A DNA stretch of 43,236 nucleotides from Clostridia bacterium (GTDB lineage: Bacteria > Bacillota > Clostridia > Christensenellales > Aristaeellaceae), in contig JAFYDF010000075.1 of the NCBI GenBank assembly GCA_017544935.1, forward strand, positions 1 through 43,236, in the 5' to 3' direction. Below the pieces are notes generated by a model that had not been told where the DNA came from, ran no database searches, and was given only the letters and a program-made list of their open reading frames with translations. Of the stretch, positions 33,743-41,396 are shown piece after piece (positions within the stretch are counted from its first letter, which is position 1; every line of letters begins with the position of its first letter). The translations under genes and the position numbers were made by a program.

Positions 33743-34525
33743 TCAGGTGATGAGCTCAGCAATTCGGAGAGCAGCATCATGGATATAGCTAAGATGCTTT
33801 TCGTAGGACATCATACCATATAGTTCGGGGTTTTTAGCACGGCGCGCAGGCTCGAAAGTCAGGCGTGATGCATGGCACAGTATAGGCACAAGACTTGCAT
33901 AGTTCACAGTGCCGTCAAAAGGAACACGATGCTGGTCTTCGCTGCCGTCGTTATCCTGGATATGTGTGATTACAAGACGCTCAGCATATTCAAAGGGAAA
34001 AGTGCTTTCTGGGGCAAAACAATGCCAGTGACCGGTGTCAAAGGTAAAGCCTGCTGCAGGAGAACGGAAGGCATCCAATACGGCACGAAGATGCAGGTCA
34101 GGCGAAACGGAATTTTCAAATCCGATAACAAAGCCATTCTTCTCGGCACAGTCAATAATGCGGGCAATACGTTGGAGTCCCAACGCATTGCATGGAACGG
34201 ATTCTTTACCCCAGGTCACATGAGCGACGCCAAGGTGGATACCTCGCTGGGATATAGCGGCGATTTCACTGCAATAGCGTTCAACAATTGAATCGCCGGC
34301 AAGTCCTTCATGCCACAGATCATTGGTGCCAGCACCGCTCAGATGTACATTGTCAACAGGTAATCCATTTTTTTCAGCTAGTTGCAGGGCATCTGTCTCC
34401 AGTGCCTGTGAAGCAGAAAAACAGATATAATCAAATCCTGTTTCAGCAAACAATTTGACTCTGTCAGCTAAAGTAAGATATGTGGCATCAGAATCATTGA
34501 TCATATACAGTCCAACAGGTTTCAT
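33743..34525 (-). CDS. Sugar phosphate isomerase/epimerase (xylose-isomerase-like TIM barrel)
   Basis: A 260-residue protein of the AP-endonuclease-2/xylose-isomerase-like fold. Metal-binding Glu and His candidates are visible in GFENSVSPDLH, FTFDTGHWHCF and ITHIQDNDG, the typical order for this family. Members isomerise or epimerise sugars or hydroxy acids; a few are inosose or hydroxypyruvate enzymes. AAGGTG precedes ATG 34525. It is divergent from the FAD oxidoreductase at 34689, with the two promoters back to back, so the two may take part in one pathway. Precise reaction unknown. Confidence 0.85.
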   Translation of the reverse strand: MKPVGLYMINDSDATYLTLADRVKLFAETGFDYICFSASQALETDALQLAEKNGLPVDNVHLSGAGTNDLWHEGLAGDSIVERYCSEIAAISQRGIHLGVAHVTWGKESVPCNALGLQRIARIIDCAEKNGFVIGFENSVSPDLHLRAVLDAFRSPAAGFTFDTGHWHCFAPESTFPFEYAERLVITHIQDNDGSEDQHRVPFDGTVNYASLVPILCHASRLTFEPARRAKNPELYGMMSYEKHLSYIHDAALRIAELIT

Positions 34526-34591
34526 GAAATCACCTTCGCTTTATATTTCAAACAGGATTGCAATCCACGAAAAACAAGTCTAGCAGGCAGA

Positions 34592-34620
34592 ATTATAGCA
34601 TAAACAAAGCCATGTCACAA
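34592..34620 (-). promoter_or_regulatory. Promoter of the sugar isomerase gene
   Basis: On the minus strand TTGTGA (34615-34620), 17 bp, TATAAT (34592-34597). A perfect palindrome GGATTGCAATCC (34555-34566) lies in the leader and may be an operator. Confidence 0.65.
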
Positions 34621-34629
34621 TAAAAGAGC

Positions 34630-34658
34630 TTTACCGGCACAAAGAGGCGTGCTATAAT
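34630..34658 (+). promoter_or_regulatory. Promoter of the second FAD oxidoreductase
   Basis: TTTACC (34630-34635), 17 bp, TATAAT (34653-34658). Its -35 is only 9 bp from the -35 of the divergent isomerase promoter. Confidence 0.65.
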
Positions 34659-34688
34659 GATGCCGTCTGAAAATGGAGGTGCATATAT

Positions 34689-36074
34689 ATGAATTATACA
34701 AGCAAACAATTCGATGTTGTAGTAATCGGTGCTGGACCTGGTGGACTGGCTGCTGCGCTCCAGGCAGCCCGCAACGGCTGCAAAACACTGCTGGTGGACA
34801 AGAACGGCTATTTGGGCGGAAACATGACGATCGGTCTGCCGCTCTTGGGCTTCCTTGACAGGGAAGGCAAGAAGGTGATCAAGGGCATTCCCCAGGAAAT
34901 TATTGACGATCTGCGCGCTTACAAAACGCCTTATGGTGTCGCTGCTTCGGATCATCTGTTCTGCCCTATGCACAATTCGGTCACGCTGTACGATCATGAG
35001 ATCTTCAAGATCGTAATCCTGAAAAAAGTATTGGAAGCCGGTATTGAAGTATTACTGCACACCGAAATTGAAAGTGCAAACGTAGACAACGGTACGCTGA
35101 AATCTGTGATCCTTACCGGTAAGGGCTGGAAGATCCTGGTCAGCGCAAAGGTCTTTATTGATGGTACAGGAGATGGCGATCTTGCTTACCTTGCCGGCGC
35201 TCACTATGAAAAAGGACAGAAGGATACTGGTATTATTCAGCCGCCTACACTGATGTTTACTGTGCGCGGTGTTGAATATGATAAACTGATACAGTTTATC
35301 GAAGATGATCCTGAGCAGATGAAGCTGTGCGACACGATAGAAATCGGCGACGGATTCAATGCTGATTTCTTCCGCAAGAATCCCAATCATGTACTGGTGG
35401 GCCTGCGCAAACTGTTCATGCAGATGAAGGCGGAAGGCAAGCTGCCAATCGACCGCGATACACTTATTGCTATCAAGAGCCTCCTTCCTGGCGAGATCCA
35501 TCTCAATTGTACACGTCACCTGGGAACTGATGGTAGCGATGTCTTCAGCTTGACACATGCGGAGATTGAAGGTTATCTGCAAATTGAGAAATTCGTTGAG
35601 TTCTTGCGTGAGAAGGTGCCTGGATTCGAAAAGTGTTTCATTACGAACATTTATCCGTCCATGGGTATCCGTGAAAGCCGGCGCTTCCGTGCTATCCGTA
35701 CTTTGACAGAAGAAGAAGTGGTACGCGGCGATATAGGACCGGAGACCATCGGCATTGGAAGCTATATTGTTGATATTCACATGGGTGATGGCTCGGGTAC
35801 CATCGTAAAGCGTATTCCGCCTTATGGTATTCCTTATGGAATTACCGTCAGTGCCGATGTTGAAGGACTGATGCTGACTGGCCGCTGTGCCGGCATGGAT
35901 GCTGTGGTAATGAGCAGCGCACGTGTAATGCCCATTTGCATGGCGATTGGCGAAGGTGCCGGTGTAGGCGCAGCTTTGGCTGTCAAGTATGGTATTTCTC
36001 CGCGCGATGTGGACGTTCAGGAAGTGCGTGCTATTCTGAAAGCATCGGGTGTAATGCTGGAGCCGGAGAAATAA
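34689..36074 (+). CDS. FAD-dependent oxidoreductase, second relative
   Basis: A 461-residue flavoprotein. Motif VVVIGAGPGGLAAALQAAR (10-28) binds FAD. DKNGYLGGNMTIGLPL (about 39-54), FIDGTGDGDLAYLAG in the middle, MGIRESRRFRAIRTLTEEE near 325, and LMLTGRCAGMDAVVMSSARVM near the C terminus place it in the same PF12831-type group as the gene at 17740. The function of this group is mostly unknown. TGGAGGTG precedes ATG 34689. It has its own promoter and a strong terminator at 36094, so it is a single-gene unit divergent from a TIM-barrel isomerase. Confidence 0.9.
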   Translation: MNYTSKQFDVVVIGAGPGGLAAALQAARNGCKTLLVDKNGYLGGNMTIGLPLLGFLDREGKKVIKGIPQEIIDDLRAYKTPYGVAASDHLFCPMHNSVTLYDHEIFKIVILKKVLEAGIEVLLHTEIESANVDNGTLKSVILTGKGWKILVSAKVFIDGTGDGDLAYLAGAHYEKGQKDTGIIQPPTLMFTVRGVEYDKLIQFIEDDPEQMKLCDTIEIGDGFNADFFRKNPNHVLVGLRKLFMQMKAEGKLPIDRDTLIAIKSLLPGEIHLNCTRHLGTDGSDVFSLTHAEIEGYLQIEKFVEFLREKVPGFEKCFITNIYPSMGIRESRRFRAIRTLTEEEVVRGDIGPETIGIGSYIVDIHMGDGSGTIVKRIPPYGIPYGITVSADVEGLMLTGRCAGMDAVVMSSARVMPICMAIGEGAGVGAALAVKYGISPRDVDVQEVRAILKASGVMLEPEK

Positions 36075-36093
36075 TCAATACTTTTAATAACGT

Positions 36094-36119
36094 AGCAGGA
36101 GGCGATTTTGCCTCCTGCT
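36094..36119 (+). terminator. Terminator of the second FAD oxidoreductase
   Basis: AGCAGGAGGC (36094-36103) and GCCTCCTGCT (36110-36119), loop GATTTT, followed by TTTCGC. A strong intrinsic terminator. Confidence 0.88.
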
Positions 36120-36147
36120 TTTCGCTGTGCATTTTGATCAAAACGAA

Positions 36148-36579
36148 TCATTTTACAGTAAACTCTGTCCAGTCGATGTGATTATATTGCATGACATCGT
36201 CAGCTTTCTTCATACCGAGCTTTTCATAGAATGGCACCGCTTTTTCATTGGCAATAAGATATACGGCAATGTCATTCTGACCGCCGGCGGTTTCCAGAGC
36301 GGTTCGCATCAGACATCGACCGATACCTTGACGCTCATAGTCTCTGTCAACGCCCAGATCGGTAACATACAGCCAGTATGCAAAATCGGTAAGCCCTAAC
36401 AGCACTCCGACGATCTGTCCTTCTTTATTCCGTGCGGTAAGACTGATAGATGCATTCCTGAGAAGGCGGGGAATACGCTCATCAAAGCGTTCCAGAGGAT
36501 ACTGAGAGCCTAGATCTGTATGCTTTAGGAACTCAATGTATTCTTCTGGGGATATTCTTTCAGAGGTAATCTCAATCAT
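36148..36579 (-). CDS. GNAT-family N-acetyltransferase
   Basis: A 143-residue acetyltransferase. The acetyl-CoA loop RQGIGR (83-88), preceded by the beta strand VTDLGVDRDYE, and the C-terminal AVPFYEKLGMKKA are classic GNAT marks. The substrate may be an amine, amino acid or protein N terminus. ATG 36579 has TGGAGAT upstream; the frame open to 36744 overlaps the MsmK-like gene and was trimmed. It is downstream of that gene on the same strand but separated by a strong terminator. It converges on the FAD oxidoreductase. Confidence 0.88.
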   Translation of the reverse strand: MIEITSERISPEEYIEFLKHTDLGSQYPLERFDERIPRLLRNASISLTARNKEGQIVGVLLGLTDFAYWLYVTDLGVDRDYERQGIGRCLMRTALETAGGQNDIAVYLIANEKAVPFYEKLGMKKADDVMQYNHIDWTEFTVK

Positions 36580-36605
36580 CTTATCTCCAAGTTTCAAACG
36601 AAAAC

Positions 36606-36631
36606 GGGAGAAGCGGAATTCCGCTTCTCCC
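36606..36631 (-). terminator. Perfect 26-bp palindromic terminator after the sugar ATPase
   Basis: GGGAGAAGCGGAA (36606-36618) is followed at once by its complement (36619-36631), then CGTTTTCG on the minus strand. It lies between the ABC ATPase and the GNAT gene. Confidence 0.82.
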
Positions 36632-36655
36632 ATCGGTATGATTTGCTTCTTGCAA

Positions 36656-37777
36656 TTAGCGGTTAAGGATGGTCTCCTCGGTCTCTTTGTCGAAGAAGTG
36701 CAGACGGCTGGTGTCCAGAGCGACCTCAATGTCGTCGCCGGCACGAGTCACGGTGCGCGGGTCAACACGAGCAATGACGTTCTCGTCTTTGCCAGAGGTG
36801 GAGAAGTACAGATAGGTCTCAGAACCCATCAGCTCGGTAACTTCGACATGAACCTTGATCTTGGCATCGGGATTGGCGGCCACGAATTCGGGAGCGTCAT
36901 CGATATTCTCGGGACGGATGCCCATTACGACTTCCTTGCCGATGTAGCTCTCATCCTTGAACTTCGCAATCTTCTCCTTGGGAACGAGGACCTTGTTGTC
37001 TCCGAAGTAGGCGTATACGTTGCCGTTTTCAGCCTTCAGGGTGACATCAAAGAAGTTCATCTGCGGGCTGCCGATGAAGCCGGCCACGAACTTGTTGTTC
37101 GGATAGTCATAGTTGTTCTGCGGGGTATCGACCTGCTGGATGAAACCGTCCTTCATGATGACGATGCGGCTGCCCATGGTCATGGCCTCAGTCTGGTCAT
37201 GGGTAACGTAGATGAAGGTCGTCTGCAGCTTCTGATGCAGCTTGGTGATTTCGGTACGCATCTGAACACGCAGCTTGGCGTCCAGGTTGGACAGCGGCTC
37301 GTCCATCAGGAAGACCTTGGGCTCACGGACGATAGCACGGCCCAGAGCAACACGCTGGCGCTGACCACCGGACAGAGCCTTCGGCTTACGGTTGAGCAGG
37401 AACTCGATGCCCAGGATGTGAGCAGCTTCTTCAACGCGGCGCTTGATCTCATCCTTGGGGGTCTTGCGCAGCTTCAGACCAAATGCCATGTTGTCATATA
37501 CGGTCATATGCGGATACAGAGCATAGTTCTGGAAAACCATGGCGATGTCGCGATCCTTGGGAGCGACGTCATTGACCAGCTTTTCACCGATGTACAGTTC
37601 GCCTTCGGAAATTTCTTCCAGACCAGCGACCATGCGCAGGGTGGTGGACTTACCGCAGCCAGAGGGGCCGACCAGAACGATGAATTCCTTGTCCTGGATG
37701 TCCAGGCAGAAATCGCTAACGGCCGTGACGCCGCCGGCATAAACCTTGTAAATGTGTTGCAAAGATACGCTTGCCAT
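36656..37777 (-). CDS. Sugar ABC importer ATPase, MsmK/UgpC type, without its permease genes
   Basis: A 373-residue ATPase of the carbohydrate-uptake-1 group. Walker A is GPSGCGKST (37-45), signature LSGGQRQRVALGRA, Walker B VFLMDEPLSNLDAKLR. The C-terminal regulatory OB-like (TOBE) domain (about 240-373) contains VVMGIRPENI. In Gram-positives a single MsmK often energises several sugar importers. No permease or binding-protein gene lies nearby, which supports that role here. AAGGAGG before ATG 37777 sets the start; the frame open to 37894 has no site. It is transcribed alone and ended by the palindrome at 36606. Confidence 0.94.
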   Translation of the reverse strand: MASVSLQHIYKVYAGGVTAVSDFCLDIQDKEFIVLVGPSGCGKSTTLRMVAGLEEISEGELYIGEKLVNDVAPKDRDIAMVFQNYALYPHMTVYDNMAFGLKLRKTPKDEIKRRVEEAAHILGIEFLLNRKPKALSGGQRQRVALGRAIVREPKVFLMDEPLSNLDAKLRVQMRTEITKLHQKLQTTFIYVTHDQTEAMTMGSRIVIMKDGFIQQVDTPQNNYDYPNNKFVAGFIGSPQMNFFDVTLKAENGNVYAYFGDNKVLVPKEKIAKFKDESYIGKEVVMGIRPENIDDAPEFVAANPDAKIKVHVEVTELMGSETYLYFSTSGKDENVIARVDPRTVTRAGDDIEVALDTSRLHFFDKETEETILNR

Positions 37778-37844
37778 GTAATTAATTCCTCCTTCTTGTA
37801 GTGGAAAGATAACGTATGCGGACAAGTCCGCTTCATGTATGTAT

Positions 37845-37917
37845 ATTATACGAAAGATTTCTGTAAAAAACCATCTGCCAAAACTGCCAAACATTTATCT
37901 GCGCATTTGGTAGTTTT
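37845..37917 (-). promoter_or_regulatory. Promoter -10 and inverted repeat upstream of the sugar ATPase
   Basis: On the minus strand TATAAT (37845-37850) has no good -35 partner. Just upstream, AAAACTGCCAAA (37880-37891) and TTTGGTAGTTTT (37906-37917) form an inverted repeat (11 of 12) with a 14-bp spacer. The element TTTGGCAG also recurs as CTGCCAAA around 37876-37890. The weak -35 plus an inverted repeat suggests an activator- or repressor-controlled promoter. Confidence 0.45.
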
Positions 37918-38021
37918 TTGTAACTAGCGGTCAATATCGAACCGAATCTAACCAACAAAGGAGAGAGGTCCTTTCATACGTCAAAAGACAGGAGGCAACA
38001 GTATCCCCCTTGACAGAACGA

Positions 38022-38050
38022 TTGACATCTGACAATATTCGCGTTACATT
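38022..38050 (+). promoter_or_regulatory. Promoter of the MATE exporter
   Basis: TTGACA (38022-38027), 17 bp, TACATT (38045-38050). The perfect -35 suggests a strong promoter; a second TTGACA lies at 38010. Confidence 0.75.
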
Positions 38051-38060
38051 ATATGTAACG
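38042..38060. promoter_or_regulatory. Perfect 19-bp palindrome covering the -10 of the MATE gene
   Basis: CGTTACAT (38042-38049) and ATGTAACG (38053-38060) are perfect 8-bp arms around TAT. The palindrome contains the -10 box and the expected +1, the classic position of a TetR- or MarR-type operator. No regulator gene adjoins it. Confidence 0.65.
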
Positions 38061-38084
38061 AGTATATAAATGGGGGTCCGAGCT

Positions 38085-39488
38085 GTGCGCAGACCTATGT
38101 CAACAGAAGAAAAGCATGCTATGATGACACAGACGCCTATTCCGCGTCTAATCACACGCATGGCTGTGCCTGGTGTAATCAGCATGCTGGTGACCAGCTT
38201 GTATAACATGGCTGATACGTTTTTTATTGGAAGGCTGAATAACACCAGTGCAACAGGTGCTATCAGTGTTGTATATCCAATGATGGCGATTATACAGGCG
38301 ATAGGCTTTTTCTTGGGACACGGCAGCGGAAATACCATGTCACGTTCCCTGGGACGACAAGATGTGGATGATGCAGGCCGAACTGCAGCAACAGGCTTCT
38401 TTGGTGCGTGGATCATTGGCATTCTCTTTTCCGTGACTGGATTGCTTCTGCTCAGACCTCTGATGCGCATATTGGGGGCAACGGAAACGATTCTGCCCTA
38501 TGCGGTTGATTATGGGCGATATATACTAATCGGAGCGCCGTGGATGCTGGGAGCCATCGTGCTTAATGTGCAGATGCGCTTTCAAGGAAATGCATTCTTC
38601 AGCATGATCGGCATCGCATCAGGCGCAGTTATTAATATCGCCCTGGATCCGCTGTTTATTTACGGGTTTGGTTTGGGTGTGTCAGGGGCTGCCCTTGCAA
38701 CTATCTGCAGTCAGGCGATTAGTTTTGGCCTGCTGCTGGGCGGGTCTTTCCGCGGGGGCAATGTACGCATCCGCCTGCGTAACTTCAGTCCGGATATAAA
38801 GCATATCAAACCGATCGCACTGGGCGGCCTTCCTTCACTTTGTCGCCAGGGCCTGGGGAGTGTAGCCAGTATACTCATGAATGTTGCTGCCAAGACATAT
38901 GGCGGAATAACACCTGAAGCAATCGATGCGGCTGTAGCTGCCATTGGTATTGTTAACCGCATGATGCAATTTTGTGCCAGTGCTATCATTGGCTTTGGTC
39001 AGGGCTTCCAACCCGTATGCGGTTTCAATTACGGGGCTGGCCGCTATGGCCGCGTCCGGCAAGGTTTCTTCTTTACTTTTAAAGTCATGCTGATTGCCCA
39101 GCTCGTTATTGCTGCGATTGGCCTATCTGTGTCCGGAACAGTGATACGGGTCTTCAGTCAGGATGAAGCGGTGGTGGTATTTGGTTCTGCCACATTGCGC
39201 TGGCAATGCGCGGTATTTCCGCTGACAGCTATTGTCTTTGCCAGCAATATGGCAATGCAAACCATGGGCATGGCAGGAAGAGCTTCGCTTCTTGCTATGG
39301 CTAGAAACGGTATGTGTTTCATTCCCATGATCCTGATACTGCCGCCTCTGTTAGGCGCTACTGGTGTACAGACAGCTCAAGCAGCAGCTGATGCACTTTC
39401 ATTCTGCTTGGCTGTACCATTGATTATACCCGTGCTCCGCATGCTGCGCGAAAAGGAAGAGACGAATAGTGTGAACGAAAATTTATAA
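38085..39488 (+). CDS. MATE-family multidrug/toxin exporter
   Basis: A protein of about 467 residues (from GTG 38085) with twelve hydrophobic helices in two similar halves. Helix 1 reads LITRMAVPGVISMLVTSLYNMADTFFIGRL, the usual MATE opening (ADTxFIG). GFGQGFQPVCGFNYGAGRYGRV is the standard start of the second half. MATE proteins expel cationic drugs or other compounds using Na+ or H+. Starts at ATG 38070, GTG 38085 and ATG 38097 are all possible. I prefer GTG 38085 because GGGGGT lies 7 nt upstream and the promoter would leave only about 13 nt before 38070. Probably repressed through the 38042-38060 palindrome. Confidence 0.9.
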   Translation: MRRPMSTEEKHAMMTQTPIPRLITRMAVPGVISMLVTSLYNMADTFFIGRLNNTSATGAISVVYPMMAIIQAIGFFLGHGSGNTMSRSLGRQDVDDAGRTAATGFFGAWIIGILFSVTGLLLLRPLMRILGATETILPYAVDYGRYILIGAPWMLGAIVLNVQMRFQGNAFFSMIGIASGAVINIALDPLFIYGFGLGVSGAALATICSQAISFGLLLGGSFRGGNVRIRLRNFSPDIKHIKPIALGGLPSLCRQGLGSVASILMNVAAKTYGGITPEAIDAAVAAIGIVNRMMQFCASAIIGFGQGFQPVCGFNYGAGRYGRVRQGFFFTFKVMLIAQLVIAAIGLSVSGTVIRVFSQDEAVVVFGSATLRWQCAVFPLTAIVFASNMAMQTMGMAGRASLLAMARNGMCFIPMILILPPLLGATGVQTAQAAADALSFCLAVPLIIPVLRMLREKEETNSVNENL

Positions 39489-39500
39489 TTTGAATCGATG

Positions 39501-39529
39501 TTGCATTATTGATTTTTATGCAGTATAAT
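39501..39529 (+). promoter_or_regulatory. Promoter of the highly expressed secreted-protein gene
   Basis: TTGCAT (39501-39506), 17 bp, TATAAT (39524-39529), followed by a leader of about 40 nt with AAAGGAGGAT. Confidence 0.75.
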
Positions 39530-39575
39530 AACTACATGCGGGCATTTCCCGTAAAATAAAAGGAGGATCTTTTAT

Positions 39576-40481
39576 ATGAAGAAGATCGTTGCTATCCTGC
39601 TCGCGGCTATGATGCTGCTGAGCGCCACGGCTGTATTTGCTGAAGCTCCTGCTGAGCCCCAGGAAATCAAGCTGGGCCAGGTTGTATGCTACCTGCATGG
39701 CCATGGCTTTGCTGTAGTTACCGCTGTGATCCAGGGCGAAACCATTTGCCTCGCCAAGATCGATGAGTTCCAGTTCATGGGCGATCGTGAAGACGTAGCT
39801 GCTATTGGTGTTCCTGTAGCCGATGGTACCTTCAGCCAGACCAACGCTGAAACCGGTGCTGTTTCTGTTCTGGGTTCCAAGCGCGTTAACAGCGACCTGT
39901 ACAGCCTGAACATGCAGCGTGCTGGCTCCAAGGTTCAGATTGCTGCCAACTATGACGCCATCGAAAAGTTCGTGGTCGGCAAGACCATCGCTCAGCTGGA
40001 AGCTGCCGTTGACGTAGAAGGTTTCGCCGATATGGTTTCCTGTGCTACCCTGGTCGACACCCCCAACTATGTGAAGGGCATCATCGCTGCTGCTAAGGCT
40101 GCTCATGCTCAGTATGCTGGCACCCATGGCGGCAACACCGGTACTTACACCCTGTGGAATACTACTGGTGAAGATATCGTTGAGATCGGTCTCGAAGATC
40201 TGAACAGCGGCTGGAAGAGCATCAACTATGCTAATGCTCCTCTGCACACCCTGGGCAGCGAGAATGACAACAACCCCTACATCATCACCCGCACTGTTCC
40301 TGAAGAGGAAATCGATACCCATATGCGTGTTTACGCTGTGACCGAGAGCGGCAAGGTCATCGAGTTCCCCGGCGAGTCTACCCATGCCGGTCTGTCCATC
40401 GAGACCACCAACATCGAGTTCATGAGCCCCGATGCAGTGACTGCTGCCACCCAGATTGGCTGGTTCGCTCCTGCGCAATAA
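39576..40481 (+). CDS. Probably abundant secreted protein, unknown function
   Basis: A 301-residue exported protein. The signal peptide is MKKIVAILLAAMMLLSATAV, with cleavage after about FA-E. Its first domain (about 30-165) has alternating beta strands such as VVCYLHGHGFAVVTAVIQGETIC, then ADGTFSQTNAETGAVSVLGSKRV and a helical VGKTIAQLEAAVD part that recalls FMN-binding-like secreted domains. The second domain (about 175-300) is a beta sandwich with YTLWNTTGEDIVEIGLEDLN and NPYIITRTVPEEEI, seen in other Clostridia secreted proteins. Codons are strongly restricted (mostly GCT, ATC, CTG, GGC, AAG, GAC), unlike neighbours, which points to very high expression. A near-ideal ribosome binding site (AAAGGAGG) precedes ATG 39576. 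Its own promoter and terminator make it a single unit. Confidence 0.75.
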   Translation: MKKIVAILLAAMMLLSATAVFAEAPAEPQEIKLGQVVCYLHGHGFAVVTAVIQGETICLAKIDEFQFMGDREDVAAIGVPVADGTFSQTNAETGAVSVLGSKRVNSDLYSLNMQRAGSKVQIAANYDAIEKFVVGKTIAQLEAAVDVEGFADMVSCATLVDTPNYVKGIIAAAKAAHAQYAGTHGGNTGTYTLWNTTGEDIVEIGLEDLNSGWKSINYANAPLHTLGSENDNNPYIITRTVPEEEIDTHMRVYAVTESGKVIEFPGESTHAGLSIETTNIEFMSPDAVTAATQIGWFAPAQ

Positions 40482-40500
40482 TTTCTGATTTTTCAAATTG

Positions 40501-40518
40501 GCTCCCCGAAAGGGGAGC
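40501..40518 (+). terminator. Terminator of the abundant secreted-protein gene
   Basis: GCTCCCC (40501-40507), GAAA tetraloop, GGGGAGC (40512-40518), then TTTTAATTT: a textbook strong terminator. Confidence 0.92.
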
Positions 40519-40578
40519 TTTTAATTTGTTCTTGCTTGTTATCGGTCAACTAATAAACCCATGAATCAACACAAAAGA

Positions 40579-40592
40579 GCGCCCGATGGCGC
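40579..40592 (-). terminator. Terminator of the HD-domain gene
   Basis: GCGCC (40579-40583) and GGCGC (40588-40592) around CGAT, followed on the minus strand by TCTTTT, about 28 bp after the HD-gene stop. Confidence 0.7.
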
Positions 40593-40619
40593 CCTTATTA
40601 ATTTCCATTTTGTATATGG

Positions 40620-41204
40620 TCAGGTGCAGATGAATGAATTATTACTGCCCTGATCTATTTTTGATAAAGTTTCCTGTAGGATATCTTGGCGAAGCTGGGT
40701 CAACCAGCCTGAAAAGGCGACAGTATCAAAGGCATATGTCTGGTTCAGCGAGTATTCATGTGCTTCCCACGTATCAAGTGGAGATTCATTGTGCTGGATA
40801 ACTGCTTCAAGCTTGTCCATGCTTTTATACAGCTTTGCTTCCAGTGTTTGCTGAGCATTCATCTCCGCATACAATACAGAAAGATCGTCAGCTATTTCCT
40901 GCGGAAGTGATGATACCCACTGCATCAGCAAGGTGTGCTCAATATCCCTGTCCAAATCACTTTTTCTAAACGTAGGAATATCGCCTGTAAAGCATTCCCC
41001 AATGTCATGAATCAGGCACATACGTACTACTTTATCAATATCCGCATTGGGAAATTCATGCTTGAGGAGCATTGCCATCAGTGAGATGCGCCAACTGTGT
41101 TCAGCTACACTTTCAATTCGACCTTTTGATGTAGTGCAGTGACGGGGTGTGTCTTTCAGCCGCTCCGCAACATGCAGAATCTGCAGAAATTCCTGACCAG
41201 TCAT
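40620..41204 (-). CDS. HD-domain phosphohydrolase, YfbR (5'-deoxynucleotidase)-like
   Basis: A 194-residue HD-fold metal-dependent phosphohydrolase. The conserved residues are His36 in SVAEHSWRISL, His66-Asp67 in CLIHDIGECFTGDIP, and Asp130 in KSMDKLEA, an arrangement seen in YfbR-type 5'-deoxynucleotidases, which dephosphorylate deoxynucleoside monophosphates. Related HD proteins have other substrates, so the assignment is provisional. TGGAGG before ATG 41204 sets the start; the longer frame to 41252 lacks a site. Single gene with a terminator at 40579. Confidence 0.88.
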   Translation of the reverse strand: MTGQEFLQILHVAERLKDTPRHCTTSKGRIESVAEHSWRISLMAMLLKHEFPNADIDKVVRMCLIHDIGECFTGDIPTFRKSDLDRDIEHTLLMQWVSSLPQEIADDLSVLYAEMNAQQTLEAKLYKSMDKLEAVIQHNESPLDTWEAHEYSLNQTYAFDTVAFSGWLTQLRQDILQETLSKIDQGSNNSFICT

Positions 41205-41396
41205 GGCGGTTTCCTCCAATTGTGTTATACGAATATATTGTACAGCATACATTGATAAAAGGCTAGCGAAAACATGCAGAGAGACAAAATAATCAAAAAA
41301 TGAAAATCGGAAGCAGGATTCGCAGAAAAAACATCGTATCCTGTATGGCCACTCTGTTTCTTAATGTGTTTTGACTTGAAAACGGAGGGAAATACT

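Noticed and set aside
36536-37801. A 421-codon open frame on the + strand opposite the sugar ATPase
   Set aside because: It is antisense to a clear ABC ATPase (36656-37777), has no ribosome binding site and reads as a biased, Leu/Val-rich shadow of the true gene.
37961-37980. A small AAAGGA/TCCTTT inverted repeat upstream of the MATE gene
   Set aside because: Short arms, no consistent spacing to the promoter; it is likely chance.
39516-40496. A 326-codon open frame opposite the abundant secreted protein
   Set aside because: It exists because the real gene uses a few codons that rarely give stops on the other strand. No ribosome binding site or domain is present.
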